Assembly: GCA_014218235.1 (NCBI GenBank)
Contig: CM024760.1
Span: forward strand, 66,094,961 to 66,158,960
Source: Colocasia esculenta
Taxonomy: Eukaryota > Streptophyta > Magnoliopsida > Alismatales > Araceae
Direction: 5' to 3'
Length of the DNA: 64,000 nt
Under the pieces are notes generated by a model. It had not been told where the DNA came from and ran no database searches. It saw nothing but the letters and a program-made list of their open reading frames with translations. Of the stretch, positions 44,408-55,158 are shown one piece after another. The translations under genes and the position numbers were made by a program. Position 1 is the stretch's first letter. The number at the start of each line of letters is the position of its first letter.

Positions 44408-45164
44408 TCATGTCGCTCCGCCCCTTCTATTCTTCCAAGAGCGTTCCTTTCCTGTTGTTGTTTGAAGCCGGCCTTGATGTTGAGATCCCTTATTCTTCAA
44501 TTGAGAGCAACCACTGATCTGGTGGCTCATACTTCCGCATCGCAGACAAGCCCCCATCTTTCTCCAACACTCCTCAGCCTTATGTCTCGTTCGACTATAG
44601 TGCCAACAATTCTCCTTGAATGGTAGGATTATGTCATGTGGTTTGTCTCCTCTCTTAGGCTTCTTATTCTTTAAGTGACCCTTCTCTTTATTTAATCTCT
44701 TCTTAGGGCTTTTGGGTTGATAACCCTTGGAGTCAATGTTCTGCCCTTTCATTGGGGTGGACTTCCCATTATCTCCGTTGGTCATCTCTATGGCATCTTC
44801 TACTAATTGAGCTCGTTTCACCATCTTGTTGTAAAGTTGAATGTCCATTGATGCCAATAGGGGAATAAATGCTGGATTTAATCCATTTAGGAATATTTTT
44901 TGCCTTCATCTTCTATGTCCCGACTAGGTGTGGTGCATAGCGGGACAACCTAGCAAATTGGGCTTCGTACTCCACTACTGATGATCCTTCCTGTTTAAGA
45001 GCAGCGAATTCCACAGCTTTCTTCTCACGAACCCTTTGAGAGAAATATTTATTGTTGAAGTGTTCTATGAATTCAGCCCAAGTAGTAGGAGTATCAGGCA
45101 ATGTAGCTTTGGTGGCCTCCCACCACGCCCTTGCATCGCGTTCTAGTTGAAAAGTGGCCAATAA
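44408..45164 (-). pseudogene. Gag of G, C-terminal part
   Basis: This continues gag after the J insertion: LLATFQLERDARAWWEATKATL, FIEHFNNKYFSQRVREKKAVEF, VVEYEAQFARLSRYAPHLVGT, then a TAG (44913-44915) and a frame change. The second piece (44857-44408) has IQLYNKMVKRAQLVEDAI, a basic linker, a knuckle-like CWHYSRTRHKAEEC and CLRCGSMSHQISGC, which fits CX2CX4HX4C. It ends GRLQTTTGKERSWKN... at 44408 with no protease downstream. It is clearly related to E1 gag (same order and motifs). Confidence 0.88.
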
Positions 45165-45169
45165 GACCC
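45165..45169 (+). repeat. Target site duplication of J, left copy
   Basis: GACCC, repeated at 48450-48454. Confidence 0.85.
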
Positions 45170-48100
45170 TGTGACGACCCTCATTATGCCGGTACAGTTA
45201 TACCAACCCACGTCGGTATAGCGAGCGTCATCACAGTGGGACATTTACCCAACAATAACATTCAGCTGAGATACACGTGAATATAAGAACAGAGTAGCGG
45301 AAGTAAAAGAACCACTGTCATCATTTCATTCATCATCCACATTTAACATACATGATTCAATAACATTAAAGACTAAAAGTCCATATAATTAAATTGCTGA
45401 AAATTTAATACATAAATGTCAACACTTCTACATTCCCTTTCCATAGTAATGCGAGTACAATGTTGCAATTACATACTATGAAAATCTCAAAATGTCACAA
45501 GTACTCCAACACTCTAATCTCCACGCTCGGAGTAGGTCTCCAACGTCTCCTCCACAAGTGTCTCGTCACCAACTACACCTGTACGCCGAAGCAAGTAGTG
45601 AGTCCAAAAGACTCCGCAAGTACTTCTACACATACCGTACATGCACATATCATAGTAGGTTCTACATACACATTCACAAGATACAACACGTAGCATGCTT
45701 GACATTAAATTTTACAACCTATCATGGTGAATCTACAATTTAAACACATGGACTATGCTTTCATATTTCCTAAAATAGAATCACTTATCACCTGCTTTCT
45801 ATTCATTCCTCACATAAAATCCACATTTAACCAACTAAGACATGGAAGCCATTAACATGAATACCTGAGCATGCATGAAAGGAAACATACCTAACATGGA
45901 ATCTACACATTTCTACGCATATACGTACCCATTTTACATGCTTTAAGCTTGCTGGTTTTACATGCTTTAGCAACCATAGTCTAACACATGAGAGCTACAA
46001 CAACGATTAAATCACAACATGTGAACAACCAAGTATGGAGATTTGTTTATATATGCTTAACAATTATCCCTAGCATGGATTCTAGGCATTTTGCATACAT
46101 AAACATGATCATAACATAGTAAAGCTACTGTTTAAGCATGATTTCAGATTGTCATAACATGGATTACAAACTCACATCCTCACATTTTGGTTTCACATTT
46201 TCACACAATTCCAAGTTCGCATATTTCACACTTTACACATGCACTTTTACACATTGTTCACATTCACATTTTTCACATGAACACATACACATTTACACAT
46301 TCACATTTAGTGTCGTGACACATAGTCCAAACCACCAAAGAAGGACACAACACATCACATCACATAGACGCCATCTAGGCAATTCAATGGCGACTCTTGG
46401 ACTGCGCAGACCGGGAGAACAAGTTTCCACCCTAACCAGTGGTACTTGTCCACCTCCAAGATTTCCCCCTAATGCCCTTAGGGTCACAACACATTGAACC
46501 TTCTCAGGGGGACTTTTCCCTGATACGGTTCCACTGCCCTCTGCAGAAGCAGTGTCACATTTGGCACAAGTTACACATTACACATTTTACCGTTTTTAAC
46601 ACATAAGTTTACACATGTCACTCTCATTTCATTCACTTTCTCACTCACATGCACACTTCTCTGTTTTTCCTAACATGGCACTACAATTACAGACATTTAG
46701 TACTCGGGAAATTTACTAATCAGGTTGCTATATACAAAATCAAATCATTTTACAACGGCATGCATTAGTTTCACATTTTTACATGGGAAAATTCATATTG
46801 CATCATATACTGGTCCAAATGATCTGAAATTTTAACCACAAGCTAATTTCGGGTTTAGGATCCCACATGCAAATTTTTAGATTTTTCTAACCTAAAACGT
46901 AATTACAGAAAATCTGACATCAAATTCACATGCTATTCACAATTCAAGTTAGCATGGAGTTGAATAACAATCACAATTTTAACAACTTACTGTCTGAACC
47001 CTAGCATGCATAGAGCCACATGATTTATTCCCGAATTTATTGGGCAATACACAATTTACGGAAGATTTATCGTGACCTACGCATGATTTCTATTTCCCCA
47101 AAACGGAAAATTTGATAAATCATACAAGCATGGAAAATTCCAGAAACTCAGAGCATAGACAAGGTTGTACATACATGGTCTAAAAAAATTAGGGCAACAT
47201 GATTTTACCACAGATTATCAGGATAATGGTGAGAACATACACATGAACATTCTTCCACATGCTTTTAAATATGTAAATAAGCTCTACCATCCACAAAATA
47301 AATGTGCATTCACATTCCCATCCATCACATTAGCTAGTATACATAGCATATAAGAGATTACATTATATCATCATCGTGAAACATATCGAAATTAATCATA
47401 TAGAGGGGCAAAACAGCTAGTTGTTCTGCTCAGATGAACTTGGCGGCGGTCTCTGGCCGTTCCAGGAGTGGACGGCAAGATCGCTGGACGCACACCTGGA
47501 TCTTGGCGTCAAGGCATTGACGCCAAGTTCCTATCTGTGCAGAAACACAGACCGAACTCAAATGCAAAGGTGAAAAGGGGGATCCAGGACACGAGGAAAA
47601 ATACATAAAATTTATAAAACCAACCTAGACACATACAGGGACGTTATGGGTAGGGTACTTGCCTCTAGAAAATACACCAAACGGATCTAGGGCTCGGTGA
47701 AGCTCTCCTTGGGCTGTCCCAAGAAGCTCCTAGAAAAGCTTCACTCCAGGTTCTTGAGCAAGCTCCAGTGCAGTCCGAGGTCGGGGATGCCTTCCTCGAT
47801 GATCCAGCAAGCTCCTTGATGCAGCAGGTGGCTGGATCAAGCTTCAGAACTTCAGATTTGGGGTTGCAAAAGTGGGGGTTTCTCACAGTCCGAAAATAGG
47901 GTTTTCTCTTCTTTTCCTCTTCTTCCTCTCTTGCAAAGGGACAAGAGAAGGCTTAGGGTTGTAGAAATGGGTTTGTATATAGGAGAGGGGGTTCTCTTAT
48001 CACGCAGGGGTGACAAGATGGCCTTTCAGACCGTTGGGGACAGCTCCCCAATGGTTGGGGTGGCTTGCTTCCAGAATTCTGGGCTCTGCAACGCATGCAG

Positions 48101-48449
48101 GTCAGAGAAGTTGGCGTCCACATCTCTGGACGCTGGAATTAGTGTTGGCGTTCATGGGGTTGACGCCGACACCACATCGACATCTACTGATATTGACACC
48201 AATCTGGCCTTCGGCCAGAAGTCTAAAACATGCAGAAACCATGCACATCTTGTACCTATATATATGCCATATGTATATGCTATCAAGTACACACTACCAT
48301 CATACCATTCATACATTATTTACACTAATTATATACATGCATACATAAGTATACCAACTAGTACTTACGTAGATATTTACATACGTAGATACACAACATA
48401 AATTATTTACATGTAATACAATAATGCAACAGAATTCGAGGGCCTTACA
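45170..48449 (-). mobile_element. Solo LTR J (gypsy type) inside gag of G
   Basis: 3280 bases, plus-strand start TGTGACGACCC, end GGGCCTTACA, flanked by GACCC on both sides; gag of G continues across it. It has no credible ORF (short frames only). The minus-strand TATA-like CTATATACAAAC at 47982-47973 and the form of the ends suggest minus orientation. The family is related in end structure to the Tekay LTRs but is otherwise different. It includes stretches rich in CACATTT (46190-46320) and the TTGGCGTCAA words near 47500 and 48110-48170. Confidence 0.88.
47502..47527. repeat. Perfect 11-bp inverted repeat in solo LTR J
   Basis: CTTGGCGTCAA (47502-47512), loop GGCA, TTGACGCCAAG (47517-47527). 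Related words TTGGCGTCCA, GTTGGCGTTCA and GTTGACGCCGAC recur at 48110-48175. Confidence 0.9.
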
Positions 48450-48454
48450 GACCC

Positions 48455-48710
48455 TCTCTTGGTCCATGCACTGCATTACATTGAACATATGTTCCATCTC
48501 TTGCATCTAGTTTTCAGCCTCCTCGGGGTCAGGAGATCCATCAAACTTAGGAGGATCCATTCCTCAAAATTTCCTATGTAACTCTCCTGCCCTGACATGA
48601 GCTCCACCCTGTACGACTTGTTGCAAGGCTTGCGCCAACTCCTGTACTGTGTTATGCATATCGCGCCATTGGCCACGCCTGGCTGCCTTCTCCAAGAATG
48701 TTTAGGATCC
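48455..48710 (-). pseudogene. Gag of G, N-terminal part
   Basis: The minus strand encodes MHNTVQELAQALQQVVQGG, AGELHRKF, a stop, then MDPPKFDGSPDPEEAEN, a stop, and MQEMEHMFNVMQCMDQERV, joining across J to LLATFQLERDA. It aligns with MQQTIQELTRVIMQATQGG...AGELHRNF of E1 gag. Two stops make it defective. A strong acceptor-like ATTAATCTTCTCTCAG ends at 48710 just upstream. Confidence 0.85.
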
Positions 48711-48941
48711 TGAGAGAAGATTAATAGTTAGTTATAGTTTAAGTTATTCTTTGTGAATATGAATTTATTAACTTTTGAACTATTCTAACCACGGGCTCTA
48801 CCCATCTCACTAGGTACTAACAAGAGACCTAGCTTAGTGCTAGACATAAATAGCGTAGGAACCTAGATCCTCACAACATGATCCTTTAACGTAGTTTCAT
48901 AACTTAGCCTCTAATGTATCCTAGGACTTTAGAAAGCCTAG

Positions 48942-48953
48942 GCTCTGATACCA
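48942..48953 (-). other. Primer binding site of G
   Basis: TGGTATCAGAGC on the minus strand, a few bases from the LTR end (which reads GGGCGTGATA instead of ...TGACA, one change). Confidence 0.92.
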
Positions 48954-48956
48954 CTC

Positions 48957-51438
48957 TATCACGCCCCCAATTTTTATTTTAGCAGTGGAATAAATTGGGA
49001 GACGCGACGAACAAGCCAGCATTCAGAAGCTATAGACAAATAGCTATTACGAATAGGGCCCACAATGCAATAATCAAATTTTCTTCCTTTATTTATCAAA
49101 ATGAATATTACAACCTCCAATGTCAAATGAAACATTCCTTGCTCACCAATCTATCTATCTCTCAAAGAAAGGGGAAAAATTACATTAATGACCAATCTAA
49201 ATAAAAAATAGGAATGGACTCTCTACGTGTACTCCACGCTTGATGCACAAGTCCCATCATTTAGCTTTACCTTCACTACCTGAAATGTTAAAGAGAGCAG
49301 GTATGAGCGCACTCGCCCAGTAGGATTTACATCTTCCAGCAATGATGTAAGTATCTACATTTTAAAAGGTAGAAGGTATGAACATGATATGTACAATGCA
49401 ATTAAAACATCGGTAGTAACACGTGTACAGTGTATCACGCAAGATAGTATGATCAAGATATTGTAATGATCAATCTAGCAATAAGGTTGTATTCAAGAGT
49501 TCAAGATATTGTGAACAATGATCTAGCAAGATGGTAACTTCATGAACAAGAGCAAGATAGCATGTAACAAGATGGCCATTTCACTAGCAAGCATTTTGAG
49601 TAACCCACTCGGAGCACTCCACAAGAATATCACGCAGAATCTACTGGTGCCTCATGCAAGTACGTCCTTCAACCACTCGGGTTAAGGACCAGCACACAGT
49701 AGTAGATAACAAGCAAGTAAGTTTATCACATGTAACAAGTACGTGCCATGCCAAGCACCAATCATGATTCCGCACCACGCCAGGCACACGACTTTGTTAG
49801 GGGATCAACCTAACAATCAACTCCTGGGGTAACGAACATCTTTGGGAAAACTGGGCAATCAACACCTTGGGGTAAACAAGACTTTGTCGGGGGCGAATCC
49901 GACAATCACACCCATAGGTAATAGGACTTTGCCAGAATCTCCAGGACCAGATATGGGCTCTCAGTCAAGTTCGTATTACGCAACACTGGCATCTGTCCCA
50001 ATGAGCCCGTCGACTCATGGGTGTCAAGAACGAGTTTTGAGTCCATGACTCCAATATCACTGATGTACTTCAAGAACATATCACAAGAAGGCAATGTGTG
50101 TTAATAAGGATAGACTGGTCGAGAAAGTTCAGGACTATCATGTCAATAGTAATGATTATCGAGAGTGTCATGTCAATAATGATTTAGAGTTCAAGGGTAC
50201 GTTGGGAATATCGAGTCAAGAGTTCAATCTGGAAGCATAGCGACACATTTACATAGATTCTATCTTTAATAACTTGGTTTTATGTGTTATACTCGATCAC
50301 TCCAAGAAAGTCAAGATGAGAAGAGAAAGATCTCGTCAAGAATGTCAAAAGAGAAGAGATACGTGCACAATAACTTCCGGGTACTTCATTGATACAACCT
50401 GCTCGTTGGCCATGTGGGAATCCATGGTCAGAGGAGACTTACGAAGGCATTGGTCAAGGGGTCACCAGTCCAGCAGAAGGAATATCCGACGGAGAGTTCA
50501 CCACAAGCCAAGAAGGGGCTTTCCTATAGTGCTAGAGTGTATGCGCATGCCGCGCGTGAGAATCGCTCCAGTGTATGTGTGAATCCGATTATGGAAACTC
50601 CAGTTATAGAAACTTCATTTATGGAAACTCCATGCTTGGAAAGTATCATGAGTACTAAATCAGGAAACACTAATCATGCATGACCAATTTTAGCAAGTAT
50701 CATTGTATGTTTAGCAAGTTCGGTAACAAGGCAAGAACGTGAATAGTCGGTAGGTAGAGAGCATGATCATGAACTTAAGATTAATTAAAAATCATGTGAA
50801 CATATTTTAACTTTAATATGGGTTGTTAAATGCATGATAATACTTTCTATAACCTTCCTAGAATAGATCAAACTTACACATGCAAGAAACGACACAAAAT
50901 GACGAAAACCGAGATGTATGCCCCTTAGAAGGCAAATGTAGTTCCATCCCTTCACTTTGAAGTCCAATAAGTATGTATTGGATGTGTATTTAACCTTTTA
51001 ATCTTGATTAGTTTAGATTTTCAAATTTCGGGGTTATTTTTCTACTTGAATTTATTTGTGGTCCAAAATATATATTATAGCCTGATTCTTTCATTGGGTT
51101 GTCAATACCCAATGTTTGAAGTCCATCCATAATTTTTATTTTAATTTATGACCCCTTTATGTATATGTGATAATGGTTTTTCGACTTATTCCTTAATTAA
51201 GATAATAAGTCACAATAATTCTTAAACTCAATCCAAAAGATTTTTATTGGCCCAAATTTCTTTATGGGTCACTAGAGAATAATATTTAAATTCTAACTAT
51301 GATTTTTACAAAAATTTTAGATGTGTTTTTACATCTGGGATAATGGTGCGTACATATTTAACTAGTTTTAAATTATTAGGTGGTCATATTTTCCATTTAT
51401 CTCAAATTTTCAATTACTGAAATTCTCAGGGTGCTACA
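48957..51438 (-). repeat. 5' LTR of G with a 1.36-kb internal deletion
   Basis: 2482 bases, nearly identical to 40308-44143 but missing the part corresponding to about 42304-43664; the joint is near 50955. The lost part includes the GGCGACA hairpin cluster and the TATA box, so this copy should be unable to drive transcription as the full LTR could. The leader block (GTAAGT at 50442-50437) remains. Confidence 0.92.
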
Positions 51439-51443
51439 GGAGC

Positions 51444-52690
51444 CTTGTCTTTCAATAAACTTTGATGGTTCTACTCTCACTTCACTTAATTCTTCCTTCA
51501 TCACCAATCTTCATGTTCATCCTGTGAGGGGGAGTTACTTGAAAGGGGGAGTCATTGTTAATCCTTCACTCATTTCTCTTGACACTGGTTGTCTATCTTG
51601 AGCACTAATTATCAAAATTTTTGAGTCTTTGTGCTATTTTTATATGAGAGACTTAAGACATTGAAACTAAACTACTTGTGCATTCAGTTTAATTTCAAAG
51701 ATTCACTTTCATATCAAGGTTGTGTCATCTTAATACGGAATGTCTTTAAAATGACTTGCAAATCACTTGTAAGCATATGAGTGGCATTAATATTTAACAT
51801 GTGCTAGTTTAAGCTTCATTTTTACCACTTGTTAAGAATAATCTCTCTACATTTGTAGCCATGACTTTTCTGGTCAAAGCAAACATAATATTGTGGAACA
51901 TTATAAGAAAATGAACAACAATCTGGAAAGATATAAACAGAGCAATGCAAATTCTTAAACCACTGAGTAATCAGGCCATCTCACCTAACAAGTGATTTGT
52001 CTTGCGTCAAAAAAGTGGAAAACAAAATTTTCAACTCTGTATAAGATAATGAAAGTTAAACCACTGAGTAATCAGGAGCTCTTACATCTGATAAATGTGA
52101 TCTCTTGCACTGAAATGTGAGATTTAACTAATTTATTCTTGTATTTCTTTTCCAGTAAAAATAAAAGGATCTTATAAGAAGACAGGACAGAAAAGCTCAA
52201 GACCTGAATACAGTTCATGTATACTGAGTTTAGACTTATTATTCTACATTGTGTTAAATTTAAAGCTCATAACCTCCTTGTTGAATACTTCTGCTCACTC
52301 ATATAGGTCACTTTGACTCACATTTGCATCATTATTTTAACTACATTCAGACCATTATGCCTTGCTATGCTTTGTGTTGAGTGTGTCTTTGTGATTAAAC
52401 TTTGATGCACAATAGCAAAAATACAATAATTTCTCTCGTGTGTCAATATCACTTTGCCTCACTCATTTTGCTCATTCCTGAACAATCCTTTTCACCACTT
52501 TATTTCTTGATCTCCTACCACTTGTATTTCATGTCCATCCTTTTGATGCTATCAGAAAGGGGGAGAAATTGCAGGGGGAGAATGAGCTCCTATGAACTTA
52601 TGGGAGAGTAAAAGAATGAGCTTTTGGGAGAAAAAGTATGAAGAGAAAAAGTTTGAGCATTTATTTTGTCATCATCAAAAAGAGGGAGAA
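51444..52690 (+). other. 3' tail of F with multi-copy polypurine tracts
   Basis: 1.25 kb without a credible ORF. Purine tracts: GTGAGGGGGAGTTACTTG and GAAAGGGGGAGTCATTG near 51525-51556, AAAGGGGGAGAAATTGC and AGGGGGAGAATGAG near 52555-52585, and the PPT AAAAAGAGGGAGAA just before the LTR. A segment containing AAACCACTGAGTAATCAGG occurs twice about 100 bases apart (near 51957 and 52059), each followed by a similar CTTGC(A/G)... stretch. Confidence 0.75.
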
Positions 52691-54275
52691 TGTTGTGTTG
52701 AGTGTGTATTTGAATTTCTTAATGATGATTTTTAATGATGACCAATGAACATCAGTCATACTTTGATTTTGATGATGATATATTGTAAATATTACAATAA
52801 TGATTAAAACACATGTTGTTGATACTTAATATTTCATATTTTACTGATAATGACATATTTTGATAGTCCACTCTTAATATATACAGGTTTACAAAGTTTT
52901 GTTAAAGTAGTGTCAACTCTCGTTGACAATAAGGTTAACTCACAAAGTCTGCCCAACAAGTTCTTGAAGAACAAGTCACAGTAGTGTCGACTCTAGTTGA
53001 AAATAAGGTCGACACTGTGTCCTTCTAGTAAACCTTATTTGAAGGAATATACAGGAGGTCGACACTAGCTGTTAATCAGGTCAACTCAAGTTGAAGTCGG
53101 TCGACACTAGTTGTCTGTCAGGTCGACACTAGTGTTCTGCCAGTAAGCTAGAATTGAAATTTAGTCAGTAGTGTCGACTCACAAGGAAACATGAGTCGAC
53201 TCACATTCTGTAAAAACTCAGAAACGTGCAGAGTATGATATCCAATGGCTGTGATTTATCTCTGGAGACTTTTTGGGAGATTCTATTATTACCAAAATGC
53301 CCTTCCATCCAAGTGGCAATGAGAAAAGGATTTTTTGGACACGTGGCAGCCTTGGGTGCATTCTAGGTTACTATGCACATCTCTCTCACGTACATGGGAC
53401 TACACAGAGGCTATAAAGGCTCTTTTATCTCATCTGGAGAAGCCATCCCTCAGATCCATCGATTCCATCCAAGAGGACGTGGGGATCAAGGCCAAGTACT
53501 GGAGAAAGCATTGGAGTGTTGAAAGAGGAGCAGATCAAGTAGAAAAGCAGCAGAGGAAGAAGAAAGAATCGTGCAAAGAGTAGATCTGAAAATAGAGCAT
53601 TGTGGATTGAAGGAGTGCTTCATCTGATATTCTCAAGAACCTTCAATTCAAGCTTGTACAGATCATCTTCAACAAGGAACATCAAATTCACCTATCTTTT
53701 ACTCATTTTATTGGAGTGTTCTTCTCAATCTGTCCTTGAGTGCTCATGAGATATGTACATGCGTTCTGTGTAGATTTCTGTGTGCATGTAAGGGTGTGAA
53801 TCAGATCAGTGCTAGATGATCTGATTCCTTGTGGATTTGATCTAGCTAGTGTGGTTTGAGCCGTCGTGCTCATGTGTGTGGTCTGAGCCGTCGAGCTCTA
53901 TGTGTGTGTGGTTTGAGCCATCGAGCTCACGTGTGTTGTACTCAGTTTTTGAGTAGTGTGGCCTCACTGTGTGAGGGGTGGATGTAGGAATCACTGGTGT
54001 GATTTCCGAACCATCTAAAAATCTCCAGTGCAATGGTTTGATTTGTTTTATGTGCTAGATGTATGCATAGGAATTTCATCTTTACACAACTTGTCTAATT
54101 GCTTCACACATCAACTACACACACCTATACATCAGATCCGTAAGATTGTCTTTCTGAATGGGTCTATAATTTGAAGTGATTTTTTAATTGCTTAAGCTTC
54201 CGCTGAGTTTTGTGTTAGATCTATTCGACCCCCCCCCCCTTCTAGATATGTTCATCTTACATATTCGATCCTATA
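52691..54275 (+). repeat. 3' LTR of Sirevirus F
   Basis: 1585 bases from TGTTGTGTTGAG to CCTATA (5' LTR: CCTGCA). The word array GTCGACAC/AGTGTCGAC occupies 52910-53210, TATA-like CTATAAAGG is at 53411-53419, the R/U5 block is near 53975-54015, and a C-run precedes the end. It contains a perfect inverted repeat AGTGTCGAC (52983-52991) / GTCGACACT (53008-53016). Confidence 0.9.
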
Positions 54276-55158
54276 TAAACCACTGGCGAGGGGTCCTTAT
54301 TCTCTCCCCTTTCACTAAAGATTGCCTAAAGCAGGGTGTGCATTTAAGGTGGTGCCCTATAGCTGATTGCCCTTGGTTAATGGGGTGCTACCAAGGCCAT
54401 ACTTGGAAGGAAACTCAATCTAGGAGAGAGATGAGCAGAAAATTTGGGGATAAGCCTAATATGGGTTTGAGGAGTCGGGTTTTACTTCTTTCCTTGACAC
54501 AACCATCACAGATTCAGTTTTCATTAGTGTTGGGACTTTTGGAGTGAATTTTGCTTGGCCATTTCTAGTAGGTGCATGCGTATGACCGAGCTCATAATGT
54601 TCCGCAGGGACTTTGCCACTCTTTTCCATGCCCTATTACTTTGATTGATTTTACATAGCATGCATATGATCAGGGTTTTCCTTGTGAGGACTTTGCCGTT
54701 CTTGACATGCATTTTTATCTTTGATCTTTTAGCCTTTTGGATTAATTACCTTTATTGGAGACTTGCTCTTGTCATGGAGTGCTAAGGTCAGTTATGTTGC
54801 CCAAACTACCTCTGCTACCCATATTTTGGCCGATTAAGAAGAGAAATAGACTTTTGTTCCCCTAAGCATGGCCAAGGTAGCAACTGTGTCTTCCAAAAGG
54901 ATTCAGCTAAGGGTGTCGTGAGGTGTGTTAAGTGCCCATGATAAGGGTGACCTTTAATGATTGGTGATGAAATTTTGGACTCCTAGCGCAGAGTTTGCAT
55001 AGCCAAAGCACTGCAGAAAACATAGACAATATTGATATTCATATCTTTTTTTATGGTTTTCGATGTGATATTGATAAATAAAATAATAACTTTTAAAAAT
55101 AAGAATTTGGAGGGTGAAGAAGGACGAATGCATTGTGATGGGGCAAGACTCTAAGAGC
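54276..55158. other. Unassigned sequence between F and K
   Basis: No recognisable ORF or repeat. Purine- and pyrimidine-biased patches alternate. It may be decayed downstream sequence of K, or the target into which F inserted. I see nothing firm here. Confidence 0.4.

Larger units (their letters stand above)
40308..51438 (-). mobile_element. Tekay-type gag-only element G
   Basis: In minus orientation: 5' LTR (51438 to 48957), PBS (48953 to 48942), gag (about 48700 to 44408, split by J), PPT (44161 to 44144), 3' LTR (44143 to 40308). Only ~250 bases lie between the gag end and the PPT, so protease, RT, RNase H and integrase are absent. The near-perfect duplication GGAGT/GGAGC shows that G moved as a unit, using proteins from a related element. 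It is a gypsy counterpart of B. Confidence 0.9.
33256..54275 (+). mobile_element. Sirevirus F, decayed, split by element G
   Basis: Plus-strand order: 5' LTR lacking its first ~270 bases (33256-34548), PBS (34551), gag (34662 on), protease, integrase, RT, RNase H (to about 40082), then element G (40308-51438), then the 3' tail and PPT (51444-52690) and the full 3' LTR (52691-54275). Many stops and shifts show an old copy. No extra ORF follows pol. The left LTR edge meets the end of LTR C at a shared CAACAAG. Confidence 0.9.

Noticed and set aside
46138..46497. 119-codon ORF in solo LTR J
   Set aside because: His/Thr/Ser-rich translation of a CACATTT-type low-complexity stretch inside an LTR; no domain seen.
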